Positions 52,503 to 61,307 of a stretch of 64,000 nt of DNA are shown piece after piece (within the stretch, counting starts at the first letter, position 1; every line of letters begins with the position of its first letter). Source of the DNA: CAZKWG01 sp964615375 (lineage in GTDB: Bacteria > Myxococcota_A > UBA796 > CAZKWG01). The stretch is from the NCBI GenBank assembly GCA_964615375.1, contig CAZTOW010000050.1:1-64000 (forward strand). Direction: 5' to 3'. Both the position numbers and the translations under genes were made by a program. The notes below the pieces were generated by a model. That model made no database searches. It was not told where the DNA came from and saw nothing but the letters and a program-made list of their open reading frames with translations.

Positions 52503-52774
52503 GCCGCGCTCCCCACCTTCCGGCCGGACCGCGGCGCGCGCTGCATCGCCTCCACCAGCTCGTCCGAGCCTTCCCAGCCGCCGGCCAGCATCGCCAGGCC
52601 GCGCCCTTCGGACGCCGCCTTCACCCGCTCCAGCAGCGCCAGATCGTCCACCGAGACGATGGCCGCCACCGCGCGCCCGTTCCGAGTGATGACCACCGGC
52701 GCCCCATCCTCGGCGTCGCGCACGCACTCGGAGAATTTCGCCTTGGCTTCGGCCACGGAGAGCTGGGCGACCAT
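52499..52774 (-). CDS. PHD/YefM-type antitoxin
   Basis: A 91-aa protein with 'VAQLSVAEAKAKFSECVRDAEDGAPVVITRNGRAVAAIVSVDDLALLE', the Phd/YefM fold, and a flexible C-terminal tail that would wrap the PIN toxin. ATG at 52774. It directly precedes the PIN gene with a 4-nt overlap; the pair therefore mixes a Phd-type antitoxin with a VapC-type toxin, a known combination. Autorepression of the operon is expected. Confidence 0.9.
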   Translation of the reverse strand: MVAQLSVAEAKAKFSECVRDAEDGAPVVITRNGRAVAAIVSVDDLALLERVKAASEGRGLAMLAGGWEGSDELVEAMQRAPRSGRKVGSAA

Positions 52775-53151
52775 CACACACTCCTGGTCAGGATGGTCAG
52801 GATAACCATTTTGGACCGGGAGCGCCACCGCTGAGCATGCGCGTCAGCGCGCTGTAAAGAATTCCCTGATGACAACGCCCGAGCCCCCAACACGCCCGGC
52901 CATGCCCTCTGCGATCTCTGCGAACTCAGCGTCCTCTGCGCTAAGTCACCAACCACGGCAAGGAATCGCGCTGCGGCCTCGATCACCAACCGCGGCACAG
53001 ACCATGTGCGGCGTCGAGACTTCGTCTGTGGGCCAGAATGGCTGAATCAGCGCAGAGAACGCTGAGTTCGCAGAGGGCGCAGAGGCTCGGGCGGGAGACA
53101 GAGGGCGGGAGAGGTCTCGGGCAGGGCGCGTCCGTCAGGCTCCCCCAACCC
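52775..53151. other. Intergenic region with nested repeats
   Basis: This 377-bp stretch between the antitoxin and the outer-membrane gene holds no gene. It contains the 39-bp inverted repeat described separately and a direct repeat TCACCAACC-C-CGGCA (52946-52960 and 52983-52997, 14 of 15 identical). Short apparent frames here (for example 52774-52998 minus) are formed by the repeat and are not taken as genes. Confidence 0.7.
52906..53085. repeat. 39-bp inverted repeat with CTCTGCG units
   Basis: Left arm 52906-52944 and right arm 53047-53085 are reverse complements with about four mismatches. Each arm is itself built of CTCTGCG-type units (CCTCTGCGATCTCTGCG...). The 102-bp centre carries the TCACCAACC direct repeat. 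CTCTGCG/CGCAGAG interspersed elements occur in many environmental bacteria, but the size, arms and core here have not been matched to a known family. Confidence 0.8.
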
Positions 53152-53751
53152 TCACCGCCCCCCGACCCCCACCACCAGCGCCGGGCCCAGCGCGACCGCG
53201 TCGAAGCGCGCGTCCACGCTCCCGGCGAGCTCCAGATCCACCACCATCCCCAGGCGCTCCCCCAGCGCTGGGCGCCAGGACAGGCCCACGGCCGGCTCCA
53301 CCCACAACCCGTCCAGGCCGTCCACGATGATCCAGCTCGCCATCGCGCCGCCGTACAGCCGCAGGTCCGCGCCCAGGTTGCCGCCAGTGATCACCCCGGC
53401 CTCGGCCCACCAGGGCGGCATTCCATCCAGGGTGGAGAGGACGGCCGCGCTCTCCACGCCCGCGAGCAGGGTGAGCCGTGGATCGTCCCGGCGCCCCAGC
53501 AGAGGCATCTGGAGGCGCAGCTCTCCGTCCGTGGTCTGATCCCCGGCCCAGCCCAGCGTGAGCTCCAGCGCGATGTCCTCGGCCGCGCCGATGCGCCCGG
53601 TGAGCCCGCTCGAGGGGGCCATGGCGCCGCCCAGGGTCTGGAGGCCGGAGCCGACCACGCCCCCCTCGGCCACCCCCACCGCGGGCACCGTCCCGTCCGT
53701 CCGAAGTCCAGGGAAGGCGAGCGCCGCGCCGCAGAGCACGAGGGTGAGCAT
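53152..53751 (-). CDS. Putative small outer-membrane barrel protein
   Basis: A 199-aa protein with an N-terminal signal (LTLVLCGAALA) and alternating beta strands (EDIALELTLGWAGDQ, LRLYGGAMASWIIVDGL, LWVEPAVGLSWRPALGERLGMVVDLELAG), ending with a hydrophobic strand, consistent with an 8-strand barrel. Starts 8 nt after the stop of prfB and is transcribed in the same direction, so it may be read from that operon. No family recognised. Confidence 0.6.
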   Translation of the reverse strand: MLTLVLCGAALAFPGLRTDGTVPAVGVAEGGVVGSGLQTLGGAMAPSSGLTGRIGAAEDIALELTLGWAGDQTTDGELRLQMPLLGRRDDPRLTLLAGVESAAVLSTLDGMPPWWAEAGVITGGNLGADLRLYGGAMASWIIVDGLDGLWVEPAVGLSWRPALGERLGMVVDLELAGSVDARFDAVALGPALVVGVGGR

Positions 53752-53759
53752 GAGTCCTC

Positions 53760-54897
53760 CTACAGGTCGTCGTCCTCGACGTTCGCGCCGCCGCCGCCCG
53801 AGGCCCGGGCCACCAGCCAGCTCTCCATGAAGCGCCCGATGTCCCCGTCCAGGACGGACGTGGTGTCGCCTGTCTGCTCACCCGTTCGGGTGTCCTTGAC
53901 GAGCTGGTAGGGCTGCAACACGTAGGAGCGGATCTGGCTTCCCCACTCGATCTTCTTCTTCTCGGCGTTCGCCGCGTCGGTGATGGCCTGGCGCTTCTCC
54001 AGCTCCTGGGCGTACAGGCGCGCGCGCAGGAGCTTCATGGCCGTGGACTTGTTCTTGTGCTGGCTGCGCTCGGTGCGGCAGACCACGGCGATGCCGCTGG
54101 GGATGTGCGTGATGCGCACGGCGGAGTCGGTGGTGTTGACGCCCTGACCTCCGGGGCCGCCCGCGCGGAACACGTCGATGCGAAGATCGGAGTCCTTGAT
54201 GTCGATCTCGATGTCGTCCGGCAGGTCCGGGTAGACCGCCACCGAGGCGAACGCGGTGTGGCGCCGGGCGTTGGCGTCGAAGGGGCTGATGCGGACCAGG
54301 CGGTGAACGCCGATCTCGCTCTTCAGGTAGCCGTAGGCGTACTCGCCCTTCACCTGGATCGAGCAGGAGCGGATTCCGGCGTCCTCGTGGGGTTGCTCGT
54401 CGGCGACGACGATCTTGTAGCCGTTCCTGTCCGCCCAGCGGAGGTACATGCGCTTGAGCATGTCCGCCCAGTCGGCCGCGTCCGTGCCGCCCGCGCCGGA
54501 GTTGATCTCCAGGATGGCGTCGGCCTCGTCGGCCTCCTCGGACAGCAGGCTCTTGATCTCGAAGGCCCGCAGCTTGGGCGCCAGCGCGTCCACCGCGCGC
54601 ACGCCCTCGGCGATGGTGTCGGCGTCGTCGGCCTCCTCGCCCAGCTCCAGCAAGGTGTCGGCGTCGTCCAGCGCGCCGGAGAGCACCTCGTACTCCCGCA
54701 CCTTGCGCTCCATGCCGGCCTTCTCGGCCAGCAGCTTGCGGGCGCGCTCCTGATCTCCCCAGAACTCCGGGCTGCCGGCCTCGTCGTCCAGCTCAGCGAT
54801 GCGCTGCTTCAGGCCAGCGACGTCAAAGATGCCCCCGGAGCGCGTCGAGGCGCCCTCGCAGGGAACGTTGCAGCTCGATGGTGTCCTGGGGAATCAT
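53760..54897 (-). CDS. prfB: Peptide chain release factor 2 (RF2) with programmed +1 frameshift
   Basis: Translation begins at ATG 54897. The first 24 codons end at CTT (54826-54828) followed by in-frame TGA (54823-54825); the T at 54825 is skipped and reading continues from GAC at 54824. The slip site CTT-TGA-C is preceded by a GGGGG element (54832-54836), the same arrangement as in classic prfB. The 378-aa product has SPF in RISPFDANARRH (stop-codon discrimination for RF2) and GGQ in GGPGGQGVN (peptidyl hydrolysis). Needed for termination at UGA and UAA. Downstream of ybeY by 50 bp. Confidence 0.97.
54822..54838 (-). promoter_or_regulatory. prfB programmed frameshift site
   Basis: Read on the minus strand: CGGGGGCATCTTTGAC. 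It comprises the SD-like GGGGG element, the CTT slip codon, the TGA stop and the following C, so RF2 levels self-regulate through the efficiency of termination at this UGA. Confidence 0.97.
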
Positions 54898-54947
54898 GAC
54901 CGACCTCCGCGCCCCGATGTACGGCGTCCGGGCTCCGGCGGCAAGGG

Positions 54948-55391
54948 CTACAGCGGCGGAAGCTCGGAGAGCAGATCGCGCTCCAGCGCCTCCATCTCCT
55001 CGGCCTCCTCGTCCTCCTCGTGATCGTAGCCCAGCAGGTGGCAGATCCCGTGCACCAGCAGGACGCGGAGCTCGTGCTCCAGCGGGTGGCCGCGCTCCTC
55101 GGCCTGGCGGCGGGCGGTCTCCACGCTGATGACCACGTCGCCCAGGACCGGATCGTCCTCGTCGGCCTCCTCGCCCTCGCGCTGGGAGAAGGAGAGCACG
55201 TCGGTGGGCTTGTCCTTCTGCCGATAGTCGCGGTTGAGCGGGTGGATGAAGGCGTCATCGCAGAGCACCACGCTCAGCTCGGCCTCGTCGAGCCCGAACG
55301 CGGCCAGCACCTGCTCGCTCACGCGGGTCAGATCAGCGACGTGGCGCTCCAGGTCCGTGAGTCCACCCTCCATCGAGATCGCGATGTCCAT
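54948..55391 (-). CDS. ybeY: rRNA maturation endoribonuclease YbeY
   Basis: A 147-aa protein with the YbeY signature 'VHGICHLLGYDHE' (three zinc-binding His) and 'DYRQKDKPTDVLSFSQ'. It takes part in 3' processing of 16S rRNA and ribosome quality control. It lies 3 nt after the 7TMR-HD gene and upstream of prfB, as in the conserved phoH-pgpH-ybeY cluster of many bacteria. Confidence 0.95.
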   Translation of the reverse strand: MDIAISMEGGLTDLERHVADLTRVSEQVLAAFGLDEAELSVVLCDDAFIHPLNRDYRQKDKPTDVLSFSQREGEEADEDDPVLGDVVISVETARRQAEERGHPLEHELRVLLVHGICHLLGYDHEEDEEAEEMEALERDLLSELPPL

Positions 55392-55394
55392 CTC

Positions 55395-57854
55395 TCACCC
55401 CTTCTGAGCGGCCTCGGCGTCCTCGTCCGGGTCGCTGTCGGGGGGCAACGTATCCCCGCGACGCCCGAAGGGGCTCGGCATCTCCAGCGTGATCACGCTG
55501 CCGCGCGAGGCACCGGGGGAGGTGTTCGTCCCCGGCAGCGTGCCCGCGCTCTTCCGCGGGAGCCCGGGGTACTCGATGCGCTGGTGGTAGATGCCGACCA
55601 GCGTGTGGGTGAACGTCTCGATGACGGCGTAGAGCTCGCTCAGCGTGAGCGGGCAGTCCTCCAGCTGGCCGTCCTCGATGGCCCCGTTGGTGACGCGCTG
55701 GATCATCTCGCGCATCTTGTCCGGGGTGGGCTCCTTGATGGAGCGGCAGGCGGCCTCCACCTTGTCGGCGAGCATGATGATGCCGTGCTCGCGGGTGTCG
55801 GGGCGGGGCCCGGGGTAGCGGAAGTCGCTCTCGTCCACGACCTCGCCCGGCTCGGCCTTCTCCAGGGCTCGGGCGTAGAAGTACTGGATGAGCCCCGTGC
55901 CGTGGTGCATGAAGATGCCGTTGACGATGGGCTCGGGCAGGCGGTACTGACGGGCGATGGCCGCGCCGTCCAGGACGTGGTTGACGATGATGCGGGCGGA
56001 GACCCGGGGCTCCAGGCTGGCGTGGCGGCTGGGCCCGCTGCGCTGGTTCTCGATGAAGTACTGGGGCTTGAGCGCCTTGCCCACGTCGTGGAAGTAGCAG
56101 CACACGCGGGTCAGCAGCGCGTTGCCGCCGATGGCCTGCGCGGCGGCCTCCGACAGCGTGGCCACGATGATCGAGTGGTGGTAGGAGCCCGGGGCTCGCA
56201 ACATCAACTGCCGGATGAGCGGGTGGTTGAGGTTGGCCAGCTCCAGCAGCTTGTAGTCGGTCAGGTAGCCGACCATCTCGAAGAGCGGCACCAGGGCCAG
56301 CACCATAAACGCGCTGAGCAGCCCGCCCAGCACGGCGAAGCCCACGTCCCACAGCGTCTGGAGCGAGCCCGTGGCCGCCCCGGGGCCGCCCAGGTTCGCG
56401 CTGGCCAGCCCGAGCAGCAGGGCCGCGACCCCGCCCACCAGCCCGGTCTGAAGCCCGGCCTTCAGCACGCCCAGGCGCTCGCCGTCCTGCTGGGCCACCG
56501 CGCCCACGCCCGCCACGCCGACGATGACGTAGTACAGGGTCAGGGTCAGCTCTTCGCCCGCCATCAGGCTGCACAGCACGCTGGTGGGCAGCACGAAGAG
56601 CAGCGAGGTCTCGGCGTTGACCAGCACCCGCACCAGCATGGCCCCGCCCGCGATGGGCGCGAGGTAGAGGAAGGCGCGCGGCTCGAGCCCCAGGCCCACG
56701 AGCTCGGCCAGCGGCGGCCCGGAGCTCCGCAGGATCTGGGCGAGCGAGAGCACGATGAGCACGAGCGCGGAGATGGAGACGATGTCCCGCAGGCTCGTGG
56801 AGAAGCGGCGCACGTAGAGCGTGCCGAAGCCGTAGAGCGTGGTGAACAGCATCGCGCAGAGGGCGGCCATGCCCAGCACCGCGTCGAAGCTGCTGCGCCC
56901 GCCCATGCGCTGGCTGAGCTGCCGCACCATCTCCACCTGCTGGGCCGTGATCACCTCGCCCGCGCGCACGATGGCGTAGCCGCGGGGCACCGGCATCACG
57001 ACCGCGGAGACCTCCGCCCGGGAGGCGGAGCGCCGGTCCTCGGTCATCAACTGGTTGTAGAAGAGGTTGGGCCGCACGCTGGCGCGGGCGATGGCCACCG
57101 CCGCCCGCAGGCGCTCGGCGTCGAGCTCGGCCGCGGCGTGCTCCAGCGCATAGAGGCTGATGGCCTGGCGGGCCTCCTCCGGGGTGCGGATGCCCTCGTA
57201 GCTGTCCAGCCGGACCTCGTCCCGGCTCTGCTGCACGATGCGCACCACCGAGAGCGGGCGCGGCGGGCTGGGGAGCTGCGCGCGATCCGTGATCACGTAG
57301 CCGGAGAGCGCCACGCCCACGAGGTCGCGGGAGACGCGCTCCACGCTGCGATCCCAGCGCGCGTCCACCACCAGCTGCAGGTCCGCCGGGTCCAGCGTGA
57401 CCTCCAGCACCCGCACGAAGTCCCGCGCGATCTCCGAGAGCAGCTCCGGCGAGACCTCCTGCGCGCCCGCGGCGCGGGCCTCCAGGAGCCCCTCGGTGTA
57501 GCGCTGGGTCGCCATGTCGAAGGCGCTCGTGATCTTGGAGCGCACCCGGCCCAGCAGGTTCGTGTCCAGGTCGAAGACGGGGAGGACCGCCGCCTCCGCC
57601 GCCTCCGCCCGCTCGGCCGTGCCCGAGTCGTCGGTGAACTGGAAGGCCACCGGCGCACGGACGTCGCGCTCGGCCACCTCGCCCACGTTGAGCGCGGCGC
57701 CGCCGTAGCCGTGGTCGTCCACGACCAGCAGAGCCACGCCCAGGCTCAGCGCGACGAGCGCCAGCACCTTGCGCGTGGCCTCCCCACGAAGGAAGGCCAG
57801 CAGGCGCGCGAGCGGCGGCTCAGGGCCGGGGTTGTTGGCGGCTTCCGGGGGCAT
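55395..57854 (-). CDS. 7TMR-HD family HD phosphodiesterase (PgpH-like)
   Basis: A 819-aa membrane enzyme. One N-terminal helix (VLALVALSLGVALLVV), a ~250-residue extracytoplasmic 7TMR-HDED region, seven membrane helices (~320-490; for example FDAVLGMAALCAMLFTTLYGFG), then an HD domain with 'YFHDVGKALKPQYF', 'HGTGLIQYFYARALEKAEPGE' and 'MLADKVEAACRS'. PgpH-type enzymes hydrolyse cyclic di-AMP; the ligand here is inferred from the family. Its 3' neighbour is ybeY, and its 5' end overlaps phoH by 35 nt. Confidence 0.92.
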   Translation of the reverse strand: MPPEAANNPGPEPPLARLLAFLRGEATRKVLALVALSLGVALLVVDDHGYGGAALNVGEVAERDVRAPVAFQFTDDSGTAERAEAAEAAVLPVFDLDTNLLGRVRSKITSAFDMATQRYTEGLLEARAAGAQEVSPELLSEIARDFVRVLEVTLDPADLQLVVDARWDRSVERVSRDLVGVALSGYVITDRAQLPSPPRPLSVVRIVQQSRDEVRLDSYEGIRTPEEARQAISLYALEHAAAELDAERLRAAVAIARASVRPNLFYNQLMTEDRRSASRAEVSAVVMPVPRGYAIVRAGEVITAQQVEMVRQLSQRMGGRSSFDAVLGMAALCAMLFTTLYGFGTLYVRRFSTSLRDIVSISALVLIVLSLAQILRSSGPPLAELVGLGLEPRAFLYLAPIAGGAMLVRVLVNAETSLLFVLPTSVLCSLMAGEELTLTLYYVIVGVAGVGAVAQQDGERLGVLKAGLQTGLVGGVAALLLGLASANLGGPGAATGSLQTLWDVGFAVLGGLLSAFMVLALVPLFEMVGYLTDYKLLELANLNHPLIRQLMLRAPGSYHHSIIVATLSEAAAQAIGGNALLTRVCCYFHDVGKALKPQYFIENQRSGPSRHASLEPRVSARIIVNHVLDGAAIARQYRLPEPIVNGIFMHHGTGLIQYFYARALEKAEPGEVVDESDFRYPGPRPDTREHGIIMLADKVEAACRSIKEPTPDKMREMIQRVTNGAIEDGQLEDCPLTLSELYAVIETFTHTLVGIYHQRIEYPGLPRKSAGTLPGTNTSPGASRGSVITLEMPSPFGRRGDTLPPDSDPDEDAEAAQKG

Positions 57855-58764
57855 CCGACCGCTCGACCTCCTCGCTGTGACCCTCCGCGGCCTTGTGCCG
57901 CTCTACCCGATCGTAGGCCCGCACGATCTCGGACACAAGGGGGTGCCGCACCACGTCCACGTCCGTGAAGCGGACCACCGCGATGCCCGGCACGCCGTCC
58001 AGGATCTTGATCGCCTCTTTCAAGCCGCTCTTGTGGCCGCGCGGCAGGTCCACCTGGGTCATGTCGCCGGTCACGACCACCCGGCTGCCCAGCCCGATGC
58101 GCGTCAGCAGCATCTTCATCTGCTCGGGCGTGGCGTTCTGGCCCTCGTCCAGCACGACGTAGGAGTCCGACAGCGTGCGCCCGCGCATGAAGGCGAGCGG
58201 CGCCACCTCGATGACCCCCTTGGCGATGAGCTTGCCCGCGCGGTCGAAGCCGACCAGGTCGTTGAGCGCGTCGTAGAGCGGGCGCAGGTAGGGGTTGACC
58301 TTCTCCGTCAAGTCCCCGGGGAGGAAGCCGAGCTTTTCGCCCGCCTCCACCGCCGGGCGGCAGAGCACGATGCGGTTGACGTCGCCCTTCATGAGCGCCG
58401 TCAGCGCCACCGCCATCGCCAGGTAGGTCTTGCCCGTGCCCGCCGGCCCGATGCCGAAGACCAGATCGTGCTCCATCATCGCGCCCACGTAGTGGCGCTG
58501 GCGCGGGCTGCGCGGGTGGATGCGCTTCTTGCCCACGCCCAGCGTGAGCGTCTCGCTGTAGAGCTCGCGCAGCCGCACCTCGGGCTCGCGCTGGAGCAGG
58601 CGCACGGCCTGGTCCACGTCCGAGGGCAGGAGCGGGTAGCCGGTGGCGGCGATGGCGTAGAGCTCCTCCAGCACGCGCGTCGCCTGCGGCAGGGCCGCCG
58701 GGTCGCCGGAGAGCATGAGCTGATCGCCCCGAAGCTGCACGCGCACGCCGAGCTGGCGCTGCAC
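57820..58764 (-). CDS. phoH: PhoH-like P-loop protein; true start probably upstream
   Basis: A PhoH family ATPase with Walker A GPAGTGKTYLA and Walker B SYVVLDEGQNATPEQMK. It is the first gene of the phoH-pgpH-ybeY cluster. GTG at 58764 is the first canonical start, but the frame stays open upstream with a sequence that fits the family N-terminus (SFPDAAVLRELAGELGRHLDIV), up to a TGA. Within it, ATT at 58881 has GAGGTG 4 nt upstream, which could be the true start; that would add 39 residues (353 aa). No ATG is available in the frame. Confidence 0.9.
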   Translation of the reverse strand: MQRQLGVRVQLRGDQLMLSGDPAALPQATRVLEELYAIAATGYPLLPSDVDQAVRLLQREPEVRLRELYSETLTLGVGKKRIHPRSPRQRHYVGAMMEHDLVFGIGPAGTGKTYLAMAVALTALMKGDVNRIVLCRPAVEAGEKLGFLPGDLTEKVNPYLRPLYDALNDLVGFDRAGKLIAKGVIEVAPLAFMRGRTLSDSYVVLDEGQNATPEQMKMLLTRIGLGSRVVVTGDMTQVDLPRGHKSGLKEAIKILDGVPGIAVVRFTDVDVVRHPLVSEIVRAYDRVERHKAAEGHSEEVERSDAPGSRQQPRP

Positions 58765-59027
58765 GATGTCCAGGTGCCGACCCAGCTCTCCGGCCAGCTC
58801 GCGGAGGACCGCGGCGTCAGGAAAGGAGAGCGAGGTCGGGCCCGAGCGGCCAGCTTCAGGGTTGGAGGCCTGTTCCTGAATGAGACACCTCGAGGACGGT
58901 CATCCGAATCTCCCAAGATATCACGCTCGCGGGCGAGGTGGCGCGCGCCTGCAGGAGCGGGCCGGATCGGTTAAGGACCCGCCCCAGCGCGCGCGCAGAG
59001 CGATGGGTCACCGTGCAGAGGTCTTCC

Positions 59028-60128
59028 ATGATCATCGGCGTCCCCAAGGAGATCAAGCCCCAGGAGAACCGCGTCGGGCTCATCCCGGCCTCCATCCGCA
59101 CCCTGGTCCAGCACGGCCACAAGGTCCTGGTCCAGCAGGGGGCGGGCAGCGGCTCCGGGCTCACCGACGAGGAGTACATCGGCGCGGGCGCGGAGATCGT
59201 GCCCACCGCCGAGGAGGTCTGGGCGCGTGCCGGGCTGATCTGGAAGGTGAAGGAGCCGCTGGCGGCCGAGTACGGGCTCCTGCGCAAGGACCAGATCCTC
59301 TACACCTACCTGCACCTGGCCCCCGACCGGCCGCAGACCGAGGCGCTGCTGGCCTCGGGCGCCGTGTGCTTCGCCTACGAGACCATCCAGCTCCCCGGCG
59401 GGGCGCTGCCGCTGCTGGCGCCGATGTCGGAGGTCGCCGGCCGGCTCTCCGTGCAGGCGGGGGCGCACTGCCTGGAGAAGCACCAGGGCGGTCGGGGCGT
59501 GCTGCTGGGCGGCGTGCCGGGCGTGGCGCCGGGCAGCGTGCTGATCCTGGGCGGCGGGATCGTGGGCAGCAACGCCGCGCTCATGGCCATGGGCCTGGGC
59601 GCGGACGTCACCATCATGGACCTGAACATCGATCGCCTGCGCTGGTTCGACAGCACCTGGTTCGGGCGCATCAAGACCCTCTACAGCAACGCCCACAACC
59701 TGGAGAGCGCGCTCTCCCGGGCCGATCTGGTCATCGGGGCCGTGCTCCTGGCCGGGGCCCGCGCCCCCCACCTCATCCGCCGCGCCCACCTGGGCCTCAT
59801 GAAGCCCGGCGCCGCGCTGGTGGACGTCGCGGTGGACCAGGGCGGCTGCGCCGAGACCACCCGCCCCACCACGCATGCCAACCCGACCTACGTGGTGGAC
59901 GGCGTGGTCCACTACGGCGTGGCCAACATGCCCGGCGCCGTGGCCCGCACCAGCACCTTCGCGCTCAACAACGCGACCCTCCACTATGGCTTGATGCTGG
60001 CCGACCTCGGGTGGGAGAAGGCCATCGAGCGGGACCACGCGCTCAAGCTCGGCCTGAACGTGTGCAAGGGCGAGATCACCTACCAGGCCGTGGCCGAGGC
60101 TCACGGGATGCCGTACAAGGCGGTGTGA
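59028..60128 (+). CDS. ald: Alanine dehydrogenase
   Basis: A 366-aa NAD-dependent enzyme converting L-alanine to pyruvate and ammonia. 'MIIGVPKEIKPQENRVGLIP' at the start, 'KVKEPLA' with the catalytic Lys, 'YTYLHLAP' with the catalytic His, 'GVLLGGVPGVAPGSVLILGGGIVGSNAALMAMGLGADVTIMDLN' for NAD binding, 'DVAVDQGGCAETTRPTTHANPTY' and 'HYGVANMPGAVARTST' are all the family signatures. AGAGG upstream supports ATG 59028. It is divergent from phoH. Confidence 0.98.
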   Translation: MIIGVPKEIKPQENRVGLIPASIRTLVQHGHKVLVQQGAGSGSGLTDEEYIGAGAEIVPTAEEVWARAGLIWKVKEPLAAEYGLLRKDQILYTYLHLAPDRPQTEALLASGAVCFAYETIQLPGGALPLLAPMSEVAGRLSVQAGAHCLEKHQGGRGVLLGGVPGVAPGSVLILGGGIVGSNAALMAMGLGADVTIMDLNIDRLRWFDSTWFGRIKTLYSNAHNLESALSRADLVIGAVLLAGARAPHLIRRAHLGLMKPGAALVDVAVDQGGCAETTRPTTHANPTYVVDGVVHYGVANMPGAVARTSTFALNNATLHYGLMLADLGWEKAIERDHALKLGLNVCKGEITYQAVAEAHGMPYKAV

Positions 60129-60137
60129 GGAGCGCGC

Positions 60138-61307
60138 ATGGCCGTCCTGGAGTTCAGCTTCGAGGACCGGGAGCAGGGCTGGCGACTGGAGCCGGTGCGC
60201 TTCGGGGAGCTGAACCTCCTGGTGGGCCGGTCGGGGGCGGGGAAGACGCGGATCCTGAGGGCGCTCGCGCGTCTGGCATCGACCGCATATGGAGCCACCT
60301 TCCCTGGATTCGACACCAGATGGTCGCTCACCCTCGAGACCTCGGATGGTGTGCGGACGTGGAAAGGAGAGACCAGACCCAGACCCGACCAGGATGTGGT
60401 CTCGTCCACGCTGTCCTCGCAGCCTCAGCAGGCACCTGATGTCCTCCGAGAGACGCTGAGCGTAGACGACAAGGTGCTCCTCACTCGGGACGAGTCCTCC
60501 ATCCAGATAGGCGCAGAACCTTCGCTCCCAGCAGGGCTGGAGCCCTCATCGAGCGTGTTGCGCTTGCTCTCCTCGAACCCCGTCGTGAAGCCCGTTGTCG
60601 ATGCGCTCCGTTCGGTAAAGTGGAGTCAGATCGAGACCTCGGAGCTCTGGGCGACGGTCCGTCGAGACCGGCTCGCTCATCTCCGTGAGGCCCCGCCCTC
60701 ACGGGAGTCCATCCGAGGACTGAATCCGTTGCCCCTTGCCCTCGGGGCGCTTCTTCTTCAGTGGAGCTCGCCTGACCAGTTCCGCCAGATCGTGACAGCC
60801 TTCACGGAGATCTTTCCAGAGGTCGCAGATCTAAGGGTCGATCTCAGGGAGGGACTCTCCTCAACAGAGCCTCCCTCGAAGTATCCTGACCAGGCGTTCC
60901 TCGACTTCGCCATCAAGCACCATGGCGCTGGCCCTTGGATCCTGTCAAATGCGATGTCCTCTGGGATGAGGCGTACTCTGAGGCATATCCTGGAGCTGGC
61001 ACTCTATCCGTCGGGCACGACCCTGCTCGTGGACGAGTACGAGAACGGGCTCGGCGTGAACTGTCTGGGGCCGCTGACGGACTATCTCCTGCGTGAGCAC
61101 CGCGGCATCCAGTTCATCCTCACCAGCCACCACCCCTACGTGATCCACAACATCCCCTGGGAGTACTGGAAGATCGTCACCAGCCACGGGTCGGTCGTTC
61201 GGGTCCGCGACCACACGGACTTCCCCGAGCTCGTCACCCGCTCGAAGCACGACCGCTTCCAGCTCCTGCTCAGCGCGCTGGCTGCAGACGAGGAGAGCGC
61301 CGGGTGA
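60138..61307 (+). CDS. AAA ATPase of a second AAA-TOPRIM module
   Basis: A 389-aa P-loop protein, GAGG region before ATG 60138. Walker A GRSGAGKTR, signature-like 'NAMSSGMRRTLRHILEL', Walker B 'TTLLVDEYENGLG' and switch His in 'FILTSHHPYVIHN'. This is the OLD-like/AAA_21 type. Codon and base use in 60260-61000 is more A+T-rich than the surrounding genes (AGA, ATA, CTG-poor runs), pointing to recent transfer. It overlaps the TOPRIM gene by 4 nt. Confidence 0.9.
   Translation: MAVLEFSFEDREQGWRLEPVRFGELNLLVGRSGAGKTRILRALARLASTAYGATFPGFDTRWSLTLETSDGVRTWKGETRPRPDQDVVSSTLSSQPQQAPDVLRETLSVDDKVLLTRDESSIQIGAEPSLPAGLEPSSSVLRLLSSNPVVKPVVDALRSVKWSQIETSELWATVRRDRLAHLREAPPSRESIRGLNPLPLALGALLLQWSSPDQFRQIVTAFTEIFPEVADLRVDLREGLSSTEPPSKYPDQAFLDFAIKHHGAGPWILSNAMSSGMRRTLRHILELALYPSGTTLLVDEYENGLGVNCLGPLTDYLLREHRGIQFILTSHHPYVIHNIPWEYWKIVTSHGSVVRVRDHTDFPELVTRSKHDRFQLLLSALAADEESAG

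Noticed and set aside
52774..52998. Short minus-strand frame and its plus-strand mirror in the repeat
   Set aside because: Their sequences are translations of CTCTGCG repeats (AQRTLSSQRSQR-type), with no ribosome site or homologous feel.
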